Shown: one piece after another, positions 1 to 9,799 of the stretch
How the letters are laid out: the number at the start of each line of letters is the position of its first letter
How positions within the stretch are numbered: the stretch's first letter is position 1
Assembly (NCBI GenBank): GCA_024114885.1
Contig: CP099421.1
Span: 372,001-436,000 of the forward strand
Source: Septoria linicola
Taxonomy: Eukaryota > Ascomycota > Dothideomycetes > Mycosphaerellales > Mycosphaerellaceae
Direction: 5' to 3'
Length of the DNA: 64,000 nucleotides
The notes under the pieces: generated by a model
Databases searched by the model: none
What the model was told of the DNA's origin: nothing
What the model saw: the letters and a program-made list of their open reading frames with translations, nothing else
Program-made: the position numbers and the translations under genes

Positions 1-255
1 AGACTCCCGGTACACGACTCTATTCGGGCCGGAAGAAGTTTTGCATGCCCATTGAACTTGAGCAGAGCTGACCATATACGTATCATACTAATTGCTCATA
101 CTCGTGCTACTCTCACTCGTTTACGACCATCCTTATGGTGAGGCCGTGAATGGAACGAAGCTCGTCCTGAATGAATCCGCCGCCGCCGCCAGACATATAA
201 TCAGCTCAACGACTGCACCCCTCACGCATTTCGCGACTTATGCACGCGTGCGGCC

Positions 256-1217
256 CTACTTTGTATCTTTGACAGCATACGGCAACCACCAGCTCATATT
301 GTAACTCCCCCCAATGTAGTGACCCTTTGGACAGCTGAAGCAGCAGCCGGGATCGGCCTGTACCGAAAATACTTTTTGGCAGTTCGGACACTTGTAGACG
401 GTGCCTGGCTCAACTCCCAAGGCCAACTGCTGCGAGACGTCCGCACCAAGTTCCGTATTGCGCAGCACTTCGTTGAGAGGTGCGAATTCGGCACCGCGCT
501 CGGCATCGAAAATCTGGCTGGCGTGGTCCTTGATTGTGCTGACGGCGATCGTCTTGAAAAGCTCGTAGTCGGCACCATTCTCGTAGAGTTCTGAAAGTGC
601 TTTGGCGAAATCGGCATAGGCCCACTCGCTCTTGCAGCGCTCCTCGAATTTCTTCGCTGCGAGCTGACAGAGTGGTTTGACAAAGTACTGTACTGACATC
701 AGATACAGGAGCACACAATCACGTCGGGTGTCTCTCACCTCGTCAGCGATGATGAACACCCGAACATCGAAGACGATGCCAGCGACGTCGCCTTGGCCGT
801 TGCCATCGTCTCCGTACTCGAAGGTGTAGAGGTAGCGGATGAGTGCTTCCACGACTTGCGGGTCCTGTTCCTTCATTGAGTACACCCCGTCTTCTCCTTC
901 CTGTAATTGTGTCAGCCGTGCTTCCGAAGAGTCAGCAGGCGTTGATGTTCACCTTGAAATCTCGGACCGCCTTGTCGATAGGCTCCGACTGAGAACAAAC
1001 GACAAGCTTGTGGACCTTCCATTCGCGGTCCTTGCACCTAATGACCAAGTCGGAATGATCGTGAGAGCTGTGCGCGCTGAATCTGTCAGCGAGATTAGTG
1101 TGCAGTCACATTTAGACCGCCTTACTTCTTGATGCCCTGCAGAAGCGGCTGGAAGTGTGCTGGTTCCTTCCAGAGCTTTGTCTTCTCCTTCTCCGGCTTT
1201 GCTTCAGCGTCTGCCAT
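256..1217 (-). CDS. BTB/POZ domain protein with zinc-ribbon-like tail
   Basis: Four exons on the minus strand with introns at 1083-1125, 901-952 and 688-738; all have GT-AG borders and the joined frame gives 271 residues ending at a stop at 256. The N-terminal half reads as a BTB/POZ domain (about residues 40-130): SDLVIRC, then WKVHKLVVCSQSEP, then a VEALIRYLYTFEY helix and an IADEYFVKPLCQLAAKKFE segment, which is the order seen in fungal BTB proteins. BTB domains mediate dimerisation and often recruit Cullin-3 ligases. The C-terminus carries a CPNCQKVF motif and a second Cys pair (CCFSCPKGH), suggesting a small zinc-binding fold; that part is inference. The start was chosen at 1217 because it is the only ATG that joins the BTB exons in frame. 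Substrate or partner is unknown. Confidence 0.8.
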
Positions 1218-1646
1218 GGCGAGGTCGATATTGCGCTGGTCAAAGTCGATGGAAGAATGTATACGATGTCCGAGTAGCTGAGGAGAAAGGAAAAGCACAA
1301 AGAAGGAAATTCGGAGGTTGACTTTCTGTTTGTCACGTTTGACGCACGCTCAGACGCTCGTGAGTGGGCGCCTGCAGGTTGCTGCGGAGCACGCACGGCA
1401 GCCTGCAGATGAAAGTCTCCAGAATTGCACTATGCTCTCACACTATAGTGCAAGCATTGGATGGACAAAGTGAATGGAATAAATGCTAACAGATGACCTC
1501 ACCTGCACGGGCGCTAGAATTGACGTCCTCGCACGCCGCGTAGGTGTGAGCGTGCGAGTTGACTCGCCTGCGCTGGAATTTGGTTCAATGACTGATCCAT
1601 CGATCTAAGACATGGAGTGAAAGGTGATACAGGGTGCATCTACTCA
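1218..1646. other. intergenic, no gene seen
   Basis: Upstream region of the minus-strand BTB gene and downstream region of the next minus-strand gene. I see no RNA gene, repeat or plausible exon here. Confidence 0.5.
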
Positions 1647-2300
1647 CTACTTCCAGGCAACCCTATCCTCAGCAACAAAATAATACCCCTTACTCCCCAA
1701 TCCCCTCCAAACCACACTCGGCCTTCCCCTCTCCTTACTCTTCACCGGAATAGCCGGCATCTCTTCACTTACCTTCTCCATATCCAACAACGGCTTAGTC
1801 TCCCTCTTCACCTCCGGCGGAACATCACCATTACCATCACCATCACCATCACCATCAACATCAGGGCTAGGCAGGGAATACGTCAAACACATCGGCTTAC
1901 ACCCTCCAGGGCATTCCTTTGACTCAGAGATAGGAGAGAGGATGTGTTCGTGGAATTCGAGTGCAGTTAGTCGTGCGGCGATGGTGGAAGACTCTGGTGC
2001 GAGGAGGTAGCCTGATGTTGCGATGGAGGAGATGAAGGTGTCGATGTCGGAGGTGATGGTTTTGAGTAGGGGGGAGGGGTCTGTAGAGGTGGACTTAGAG
2101 GGTGGGGAGCTCCTCTGGGTTCTTTCAGGGGAGTGGGAGAGGGAGGGAGGTTTGCAGGATGATGTTGTTGGGGTGCTTTTGCTGCGCTCCTCAGTGTGCT
2201 TGGATGTCACGTCCTGCGTGGCTGAGAGGGGGGCGGAGATGCTGGACTTGGAGATTGAAGGACCAGCCTTGCGGAGGGTGTGGGCGCCGATGACCTGCAT
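1647..2300 (-). CDS. hypothetical protein with acidic Asp-Gly repeat
   Basis: Single open frame of 217 residues from ATG at 2300. I do not recognise a family. The first 80 residues are Ser/Pro/Thr-rich and probably disordered. A helical stretch around residues 80-120 (LLKTITSDIDTFISSIATSGYLL, then TIAARLTALEFHEHIL) looks folded. A D-G-D-G run near residue 150 is encoded by a hexanucleotide microsatellite at about 1828-1860. The C-terminal VVWRGLGSKGYYFVAE segment looks structured. Composition is coding-like, but an unseen intron or a different start is possible. Confidence 0.45.
   Translation of the reverse strand: MQVIGAHTLRKAGPSISKSSISAPLSATQDVTSKHTEERSKSTPTTSSCKPPSLSHSPERTQRSSPPSKSTSTDPSPLLKTITSDIDTFISSIATSGYLLAPESSTIAARLTALEFHEHILSPISESKECPGGCKPMCLTYSLPSPDVDGDGDGDGNGDVPPEVKRETKPLLDMEKVSEEMPAIPVKSKERGRPSVVWRGLGSKGYYFVAEDRVAWK
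1826..1862. repeat. (CCATCA)n-type microsatellite
   Basis: Tandem hexamer ATCACC/CCATCA copies with small variations, inside the hypothetical gene at 1647-2300. On the minus strand they encode the alternating Asp-Gly run. Confidence 0.8.
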
Positions 2301-2674
2301 TTTGTACTGTCTGGATCTACTGTGGAGTTCGACTTGTAAAGAAAGACCGCGCGATATTGATGAGACCAGCTCTTGTGATGGAAATGCAGAACGAAACGTT
2401 TCGGTGCGTGAATTGGTTCCAGACAGTGTAGTAGCAGATGTCTCTCATTTGAAGACAGTCCACTCAGAATAAGTGTCTTTGTTTGACTCCTGAGTAGATG
2501 AGACCTATTCTTGGCGAACAAAGGGTCATCGTGGTATACAATGCTCTCAAAGCTCATGAGGCGAAATGAAGCATCTCCTTTGTTCAAGTCAATTAGTAGA
2601 TTGCGCCGAGGAGTATAGCACCAACAGGCCATCATCAGTATTCCTGTATTTTCATAACAGTAGTAATACTCACC

Positions 2675-3819
2675 ATGGCATCCGCGTCACTAGAGCCATC
2701 GAAGAGCGAACCTGCCACCACGAACCCATGTGTTGAGTCATGGAAGCAAGGTATCCGCAACGATACCAAGAAAATGCGCATGGCGTTTCTCACACACTTA
2801 CGAAGATACCACACATCCGCTCACGAGTAAGTATCAAGTCCCCCGTACGCTCCTCCCATACTAACGATACCTGTAGCTATTTCTGCAGTGCAAGCATTCC
2901 TAAGCAGCTGAGCTGCCTCGACTCCGAAGACTGTGCGCTGGCGCACGAGCATTTTGGTCCAGTGGCCACAAAATGTCTAGGAGATGCTGCTTTTCCGGAA
3001 AAGTCTGGAGCAACTGATTGTTACAATCAGATCCACGAGATGCTGGAGTCTGCGTTCGAGCCATCTGCAGATATCGAGGCGCTCGTACAGGAGCTCGAAG
3101 ACTGTACGCAGCGGCGCACGGAAGAGCTTGATTGCGTGCAAGCGTCAGTCGCGGCGGTGTGTGCTGCATCGTCGAAGGCGAGCGGTGATAGGACCGCGGA
3201 GACCCAGCCAAGAAGTACTCGAGCGAACTCACTGGCTCTTCGATGCAGATCTTCGTCGGCAACAGAACAGTCCCCAAAGCCTAGTGACGCAGCAGCGCTT
3301 CGTCCAGTTGCAGCAGGCCGCATACTGAAGACGAAATATCTCGCTCCCAACCGTCCCACGAGACATGATCTCCGGAGAACCAAGCAACGAACGCAGCAAT
3401 ATCTTCACCTCGCCCGACTGGACCTCGACGCCAAGCTCGCCGCCGCTCATCGTCGCCCACGACGAAAGTCAGCAGTGCCACCAATCTCAGCGGCTCAAGC
3501 ATTCGCACGAGGTCAACAGCGCAGAGTAGGCGAACGCAAAGAGTGGCGCGAGTTTGGCCATACTCTTCAGAAGTACAGTCCTCGACTCTCAATTCATCAA
3601 CAGAGCTACGGTCGATGGTTGGAGCGAAGAGGGTATCGGCGTAGTCTTGCAAGGCCGCAGGGTGGAAGATGTCTGTGGAGTCGCCATTTTGACGCAAAGC
3701 CATTCATTGCGCCTGGAAGACATCGTTGTGAGGATCCGACGAAGCTTTCCATGATTGGCTTGGGTGGAGAGGGGAGAAGTGGAAGTGGTCTCCGCACTGT
3801 CTCTTATGCGGTGTCTTGA
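2675..3819 (+). CDS. hypothetical protein, two exons, 3' end uncertain
   Basis: Exon 1 runs 2675-2826 from ATG; the intron at 2827-2876 has a GTAAGT donor, a CTAAC branch site and a TGTAG acceptor; exon 2 continues in frame, giving 364 residues if the frame is kept to the TGA at 3819. The first 150 residues are convincing: Cys-containing, helical, with DYFCSASIPKQLSCLDSEDC and an acidic EALVQELEDCTQRR helix. No family recognised. Past about 3,180 the product becomes very Arg-rich while another frame (about 3,330-3,530) looks more natural, so a second intron or a frameshift may change the C-terminus. Treat the 5' part as reliable and the 3' part as provisional. Confidence 0.5.
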
Positions 3820-4264
3820 TGGGTAGTGTGGCTTCTGAAGGGGTTCTTTACTAGCCGCTGATATTACGACAGTTTGGTTTTTGCTACATGAGTGAATGCG
3901 CATGCTGGATTATGCACGAGTCCCAGATCGGAAGGACTGCACGGTAGTTAGATGTCACATCTTCGAAGGCGTCAAGACTGCATGGCGTGTATTAAGCAAG
4001 ATCTTTGTGTGACCTCACTAGTAGTTGTGCCAAGTCTAGTATCATTCGACATCCTGGTTTTCTGATGTATGTCTTGCTGAAGGTGAAGATGAAGATGTGG
4101 GAGTGAAGACAGAGGTCCAGAAAGTGTAACTTTGTAAGCGAGACATAGCGGAAGTAGAGTTTAGGCTAGTATCGGCATGTGCAATTCTTGGCGTCGGCGG
4201 GAGAAGCTTCTCTCAACGGCGCGGCGGCGGCAAGTGTTGCTCAGGAGGGCTCGGAACATGTCGT
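3820..4264. other. intergenic, no gene seen
   Basis: Spacer between two plus-strand genes, presumably 3' UTR of the first and promoter of the GT90 gene. No repeats or RNA genes noticed. Confidence 0.5.
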
Positions 4265-6361
4265 ATGCAGCAATCATGTGCCGGTAGCACAGGAATTGTC
4301 ACATTTTCTGCTCCATCATCTGTTTTCTCTGTGGAGGATGCGAGTGAGGAGGAAGAGGAGGCAGAGGCAGAAACAGAAACAGTCGATCGGGTAAAAGCAG
4401 GCAGAATTCCACATGAGACAGACGGAGACGGAGGGTCGACGATGCTCATATCAGCAGCCTCGATCCACAGCCGCATGGTGCAGCTGGCGGTGGGCGTCGT
4501 GGTGCTGCTTGGTCTGAGCTGGCTGTTCATTGTGCCCAACTCGTACGCTTTGCGGAAGCGAGTGCGACTGCCACACATCATCTCCTCGTCGACAGCAGCC
4601 GCATCACCGCCAACGCCGCCCGTTGCGCTCACTCCGCCGCGGCCGAACCACCCCATCGATCAACTCACCGCTCGCGCCGACGTCGAGTATAAGAACATCC
4701 TTGCCAAAGAGGCGAAGAATGTTCACGATGCTGCACAGGCGTATCGCGTGCGACGAGGTCGGCAGCCACCGCCACTGTTCGACGTCTGGTTCGACTTCGC
4801 CCGCAACAGCTCCGCCGTGATTGTGGAAGACTTCTTCGACCGCATCTACGACGACATCAATCCGTTTTGGGGAATCCCGGCCAAGCAGATCCGCGGACAG
4901 GCCAGCGACTTCATCCACCGCATCTCTGTCCGAAACGGCAAGGCGACGGGCAGGACAGATGTCGAGCGCAGAGAGTGGATCGAGCTGTGGCAGGACATGG
5001 TGCAGAGTGTGGCTCCTCTCCTGCCTGACATGGATCTCCCCATCAATGTCATGGACGAGAGTCGCATTGTCGTGCCGTGGGAGGAAGTCGATGGCTACAT
5101 GGCCAAGGAGAAGCTGTCCAAGCAGATCGTGCCTGCCAGCCAGCTGAAGACAGACTACAGTGGGCTCAAGGCTGCCATCCGAGACATGGACAGGACTCCG
5201 CCGCCTCCGTTCGACCCTGGCTTCGTGGGCGAGGGTCCCTACTGGAGACTGGCCGTGGTGGGGTGTCCACCAGAAAGTGGTGCAAGAAAGGTGTACGAGG
5301 AGACGGACTTTTCCACCCCTCCTCCACTGACCACTTCTTATCCTCCGGAAACCCTGGAAGGATACGTACAGAATTGGACATATGCATGCTCACCGTGCGA
5401 TCACCCTCAGCTCCAAGGCCTTCATGGCACCTTTGTCGAGCCCATCTCAATCGCCAACACGAAGAAGTTCTTTCCTCTTTTTGGTGGCTCCAAGCTACCC
5501 ATGAACAATGAGATTCTACTACCACCCGCCATGTACTGGACTCAAGACCCATTCTACTCAGGCGGCAACGATCATGGAGGCACGTGGGACGAGAAGAAGG
5601 ACAAACTGATATGGCGAGGATCAGCCAGCGGCGGCAGGAACAAGAAGGAGAATTGGACTCGCTTTCAACGCCATCGCTTGATCTCTATGCTCAATGCCAC
5701 CAGCATCGCTCAGCTGGAGCAGCATCCTGGAGAGAAAGGAATCAATTTCGTCTTGCCCGAAAGTGGCACCTACGATCTTGCAGTACAGCAGCCAAATGTA
5801 CCCGAACATGCCTTCAGTGAATGGGTAGCATCGTGGTCCGATGCAGCAGCAGTGCACTTGCTCTGCTTTCCGGAAGACCCACCTGGACCGCACTGCCCGT
5901 ATACAGACGAGTACTTCTCCGTGGCAACGGCAATGCCCATGAAGGAGCAGTACAGCAACAAATACCTACCCGACATCGACGGAAACTCCTTCTCCGGCAG
6001 GTATCGAGGCTTTCTAGGCTCGACCTCTCTGCCCATCAAGGCAACTATCTACCAAGAATGGCACGACTCTCGCCTGGTGCCGTGGAAGCACTTTGTCCCC
6101 ATGGACAACACCTTTATCGACATCTACGGCATCATGGAGTACTTTGTCGGCAACCAACTGTTAGGTCTAGGCGGGCACGACGATGTCGCGAGAAACATCG
6201 CATTAGAAGGCAAAGCCTGGGCAGAAAAAGTGCTCAGGAGAGAGGACATGAGTGTATATGTGCTACGACTATTACTAGAATACGCACGCATCTGCGACGA
6301 CGATCGCGAGACTATGGGCTGGGCGGAACCAGCAACCAACACTGGCGGTGCTGTCACATAA
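4265..6361 (+). CDS. glycosyltransferase family 90 (capsule-associated CAP10/CAP1-like)
   Basis: Intronless frame of 698 residues. It begins with an acidic segment, then a single hydrophobic span around residues 73-92 (VQLAVGVVVLLGLSWLFIV), which fits a type II Golgi membrane protein with a luminal catalytic domain. Family signatures lie in the C-terminal half: KLIWRGSASGG (about residues 448-458) followed by the basic NWTRFQRHRLI segment, GRYRGFLGSTSLPIKATIYQEW, and VPWKHFVPMD. These match GT90 enzymes, which include Cryptococcus capsule-associated xylosyltransferases and fungal CAP1-like proteins. The substrate in this fungus is not shown; cell-wall or glycolipid xylosylation is an inference. 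An in-frame ATG at 4442, just before the membrane span, is an alternative start. Confidence 0.88.
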   Translation: MQQSCAGSTGIVTFSAPSSVFSVEDASEEEEEAEAETETVDRVKAGRIPHETDGDGGSTMLISAASIHSRMVQLAVGVVVLLGLSWLFIVPNSYALRKRVRLPHIISSSTAAASPPTPPVALTPPRPNHPIDQLTARADVEYKNILAKEAKNVHDAAQAYRVRRGRQPPPLFDVWFDFARNSSAVIVEDFFDRIYDDINPFWGIPAKQIRGQASDFIHRISVRNGKATGRTDVERREWIELWQDMVQSVAPLLPDMDLPINVMDESRIVVPWEEVDGYMAKEKLSKQIVPASQLKTDYSGLKAAIRDMDRTPPPPFDPGFVGEGPYWRLAVVGCPPESGARKVYEETDFSTPPPLTTSYPPETLEGYVQNWTYACSPCDHPQLQGLHGTFVEPISIANTKKFFPLFGGSKLPMNNEILLPPAMYWTQDPFYSGGNDHGGTWDEKKDKLIWRGSASGGRNKKENWTRFQRHRLISMLNATSIAQLEQHPGEKGINFVLPESGTYDLAVQQPNVPEHAFSEWVASWSDAAAVHLLCFPEDPPGPHCPYTDEYFSVATAMPMKEQYSNKYLPDIDGNSFSGRYRGFLGSTSLPIKATIYQEWHDSRLVPWKHFVPMDNTFIDIYGIMEYFVGNQLLGLGGHDDVARNIALEGKAWAEKVLRREDMSVYVLRLLLEYARICDDDRETMGWAEPATNTGGAVT

Positions 6362-6840
6362 TATGGTAGGAATAGACAAAACAAAGTTATTACATTCTTC
6401 TCCCCTTCAGGGCTCTCTCCCGTCAGCCCAAACCCATCAATCAATCCCACGCACAAACAACCTCTCGAAGCTTACTCCCTTCCCTCACCGACCAACAACA
6501 ACGATCTCCAACCCGTCCAGGACCCACATACGGCCTCCTCTCCTCACCACCACCACAACCATCATCACCCTCCCACACCCCCTTCTCCCCAGCCAAACTC
6601 TTCCCAAACCCACTTCGATTTAACCACATGCTCAAACTCATCTGCTCAAAAAACATCTTTCCCTTTCCTCTCTCCTCCGAGGCCTGCCAAGACTCTGAAC
6701 CTCAGCTGAGCAGCTTAACCTCTAGCTTCGATCAACACCAATGTATTATCGTCACAACACATACAACAAACTCCAGAAGAAGCGCACAAGAACGCAAGAT
6801 TCCTCACGCGTAGAACTCCAAGAGACCACCACTCCCGCAA
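6362..6840. other. pyrimidine-rich intergenic stretch
   Basis: Strongly C/T- and A-rich on the plus strand (many CCCTC, CACCACCA runs), with no convincing frame. It probably contains the GT90 3' UTR and a CT-rich fungal promoter for the DUF7704-like locus. Confidence 0.45.
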
Positions 6841-7415
6841 TGCTACACTCAAGCCTCCCTACCTGGCCGCTTATCTTATTCGGCATCCTCGAACCCATCG
6901 CTCTGTAAGAACACCACAAAAATCACACGGATTTAGCATTTCTCAAGAACAGACTTCCTAACACGTCTGTTTCCATCAGCATATTGGGCCTCCATAAACC
7001 TCCCTAACCTCACCCTCCACATTCTTCCTCTCCCATAATCCCCGGTCCCACTCCCAACGCACATACCCACCACGTTCCCCACCGCAAGCCCACACCCTCA
7101 CCCTCCACCTTGGCAACATATTCCTCCTGCTTCGCCGCCATGGCGGTAATCTGCTGCTGGACCCCGCACTCCTCAATCTCAAAGTGGTATCTCATCGCCG
7201 TGGCGATCGCGGACGTGGGACATGTATATGCGGTTTATGCGGCTTTGGGGCCGGAGGTATTCTGGGATATGAAGTGCTGGAATGATATGTTGTGGGGGAA
7301 TGTGGGGTGTAGTATGCTTTTGCATGTGAATCGTTTGGCTACTGTGGCGGGGGTGTTTGGGAGGGTTGGTGGGGGTGGAGGGTTGGAGGAAGATGGGAGG
7401 AAGAAGGAGAAGTGA
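6841..7415 (+). pseudogene. DUF7704-like small membrane protein, frame broken
   Basis: Exon 1 (6841-6905) reads MLHSSLPTWPLILFGILEPIAL, the usual opening of DUF7704-type fungal membrane proteins, followed by a GTAAGA donor and a CATCAG acceptor near 6979. Downstream the family signal is split over three frames: YWASIN near 6982, SPSTFFLSHNP to LTLHLGNIFLLL in a second frame up to about 7130, then AAMAVICCW to WYLIAVAIADVGHVYAVYAAL and WNDMLWGNVG in a third, ending at a stop at 7415. At least two single-base shifts (about 6,995 and 7,130) would be needed to read it through. So this is a decayed gene or a place with consensus errors. The family assignment rests on segment order and is moderately sure. 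Confidence 0.5.
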
Positions 7416-7619
7416 AGGGGATTGGGTTGTAGTTGGTATGCTATAGAGTGCTGATGCGGCTAGATAGGTGACGGCTAGATCCTCTTGTATCTTTGTGGGC
7501 GTGTTGATCGTTCATCAAGTGCCAGAGTACAACCAGACAACTTGCTGTGCAGGTTCGTCTTTGCGGGCTTCCTTCTGCTCCACCGCTCCAGTATGTCACC
7601 AGATCAAATTGCAGACTTT

Positions 7620-8672
7620 TTAGATCTGCGGAGTCGACGTGTTCACTGTCAGAGGTACTCTCGGGGTGTCAACAGCACGCCAATAGTGGAGTCGCTCTTC
7701 GAATTGTTCGCAAGCATCGATGTCCATCTGCTCCGCAACCATTTGCTCGTGTATATCGCGGATGTGCAGTGCTTTCCCTTCCCAGCTAGCGCTCGAAACT
7801 CCACACGGATTGTCCCAAGCAGGCTTTATTGTGCCAGTCTCATCGACATGGAGTCGTCCTTTAGTCCCACAAGCGACACAGCCAATCTTGTTGTCTTCGT
7901 AGTACGGTTCAATACTGTCCAGAAAACAACAAGGACAAGCACTCCCCGATCCAGGGCCACGATAAACTGCTTCATCGAACTTCTTCCCTATCTCGCCCGC
8001 TACATTTCGACCTAGTTCACCCGCACGCTGAACATATCTTCCCCCAAACCTCGCAAGCACTGCTCCCGGCCTGCCAACGTCCTGGCAGACGATTTGATCC
8101 ACGATCTTGACATGCATGGGATATATCTGGGTGTGCAGAACTGGTAATGCTTGCGAGACTTGGTCAGGTGTCGTCGATCCTCCCACGCAGATGAACGCCG
8201 CGACGCGAGGCTTGAGCACTCTCTCGTCGACTTTCATGTGCAAAAATGCCGGGTCGCCCTCTTGATGTTTCTGCAATACCATGGAGACGAACGTGGCATC
8301 AGTGAACGGACCTAGGATACGATCGAGGACGCCCTTGAGGAAGCCAGCAGGCCCGTGACTATAGATCGGCGTGGAGAATATGTATGCATCCGCGTCGAGG
8401 AAGGCATCTAGAAGCGCCTGGCGGTCATCGCCTCCGTGCTTTTCAACGTTGTCAGCTCCATCATGGGCCGCCGTCATGGCGGGATTGTTGCCAAGGGAGA
8501 TATCTGCTGCGCCCTCGAGAGGTTGCGGATTCGGCGGTATCGTCACTGAAGGAATGTGCACCCATGATGTTGTGATGGAACGGTTCGCTTCTTGTGCTGC
8601 TTTCAACGCGGCTTTCAGTAGAATTTCAGAGTTTCCACCAACAGAGCCATTGGCCACTCCGAGGATATGCAT
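7620..8672 (-). CDS. NADPH-dependent FMN reductase / flavodoxin-fold protein with zinc-ribbon-like tail
   Basis: Intronless, 350 residues from ATG at 8672; the first coding residues, MHILGVANGSVGGNSEILL, form the FMN phosphate loop. The ADAYIFSTPIYSHGPAGFLKG segment (about residues 90-110) is the second flavin-contact region of NADPH-dependent FMN reductases and WrbA-like proteins, after a likely PPNP-rich loop. Typical family members are about 180-220 residues; this one has roughly 130 extra residues containing CPCC and CVACG pairs that look like a zinc ribbon. Likely role: reduction of a flavin or quinone-type substrate in the cytosol. What the tail binds is unknown. No signal peptide. Confidence 0.8.
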   Translation of the reverse strand: MHILGVANGSVGGNSEILLKAALKAAQEANRSITTSWVHIPSVTIPPNPQPLEGAADISLGNNPAMTAAHDGADNVEKHGGDDRQALLDAFLDADAYIFSTPIYSHGPAGFLKGVLDRILGPFTDATFVSMVLQKHQEGDPAFLHMKVDERVLKPRVAAFICVGGSTTPDQVSQALPVLHTQIYPMHVKIVDQIVCQDVGRPGAVLARFGGRYVQRAGELGRNVAGEIGKKFDEAVYRGPGSGSACPCCFLDSIEPYYEDNKIGCVACGTKGRLHVDETGTIKPAWDNPCGVSSASWEGKALHIRDIHEQMVAEQMDIDACEQFEERLHYWRAVDTPRVPLTVNTSTPQI

Positions 8673-8996
8673 CACGATGAGCACAGTTACGAAGGTCAAA
8701 GGCGGCGCAGGTTATGCTTTATGTGTTGCAGCATCGGGACCTCGGATGACTCGCATGGGTAGAGTCCAAAAAGCATGAAAACTCCAAGCCTCTGTCTCCG
8801 GTCTTTTAACATGTATGAAATGCTAACCAGCCTGAGATCTTCGGTGTGTTCAAGCTTAGCACACCTGCGAGGCCGTGTCTTTCCTCACTTCCTTCGGGAA
8901 CGTGTCTGTCTTCGGAAATGATTCCTCTGGAACAGCCACGTCGAGAAAGGCACAGAGGTTCGGCCACTCGTCCACAATAGCATACTCCAACACTTT

Positions 8997-9643
8997 CTAC
9001 TTTTCCACAGCTTCCAGTTCTTTCCTCACGATGCTGTAGTACCTACGGTAGAAGTCTCGGCCGTGTTTCAAGAAGTCATTCTGGAACATGTATTCATTGT
9101 ACGGACTGCCAGAGGCTTGTAGTGCTCTGGCGTGCTCGTCCGAGAAGACGGGCGTGTCAGGCTTTCCGTTTGTGGGATTGTGCATGGCCCACAAAGTGCT
9201 CGAGAACGAGCGAAACCACGAATCTTCGTCCCGCTCAAGAACGATCAAATTGGCTCGGGGGACGGCGGCAATAATCTCTGGCCCAAAGAGAGCTGGTGGA
9301 AGGTCTGTGATGGCCTGGAACGGCCTCGTAAGTCGATGTCGTGATCGAAAGCCGATGCAGCATGACTTACATCGTACTCTTGTAGCACCTTCGTAAGTCG
9401 TCCTCTATGGAACTGCTTATTGTCCTGCTTGTCACGAAGCAGTTCCGTCCACTCGTCCCACAGCGCTGCACCGGACCTGTGAAGCTCTCGCATGTGCCAG
9501 ACTTTCTCGTAGCCCAGTAGGTGTAGCGCATCGGCAATCGCTGTCAATGATTAGCTGTTCTGGCTCAGGAGTGAAGCCTGAAGTAGAGCCTTACATTGCG
9601 TGCCAGTCCTGGGCAGACCCAAAACAATCACATTCGGTGCCAT
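8997..9643 (-). CDS. fungal P-loop sulfotransferase-like protein, prematurely stopped
   Basis: Three exons: 9595-9643, 9371-9540 and 8997-9314, with introns 9541-9594 and 9315-9370 (GTAAGG and GTAAGT donors). The product is 178 residues. It opens with MAPNVIVLGLPRTGTQS, the P-loop-like 5' phosphosulfate loop of the sulfotransferase family common in fungi (Sulfotransfer_4 type), then IADALHLLGYEKVWHM and LIVLERDEDSWFRSF. A TAG at 8997-8999 stops the frame, but the same frame continues with family-like sequence (KVLEYAIVDEWPNLCAFLDVAVPEESFP) to a TAA at 8856-8858. The full-length form would be about 225 residues, close to usual size. So the allele is probably truncated, or the base is wrong. 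Sulfotransferase activity itself is not proven for this subfamily. Confidence 0.72.
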
Positions 9644-9799
9644 GGTGCAGACAAGTACGGAAATCTCGTACGTCGAGAGCTTCAACTGTACTTGTGACGT
9701 GCATACACATGCTGCCCACATCCGGAGAGTTCCGGCATGCTTGAGAAATCATGCACAGGGATATTCGATCGTAGTGCAGCCGCGCACGCTACACCAGGG

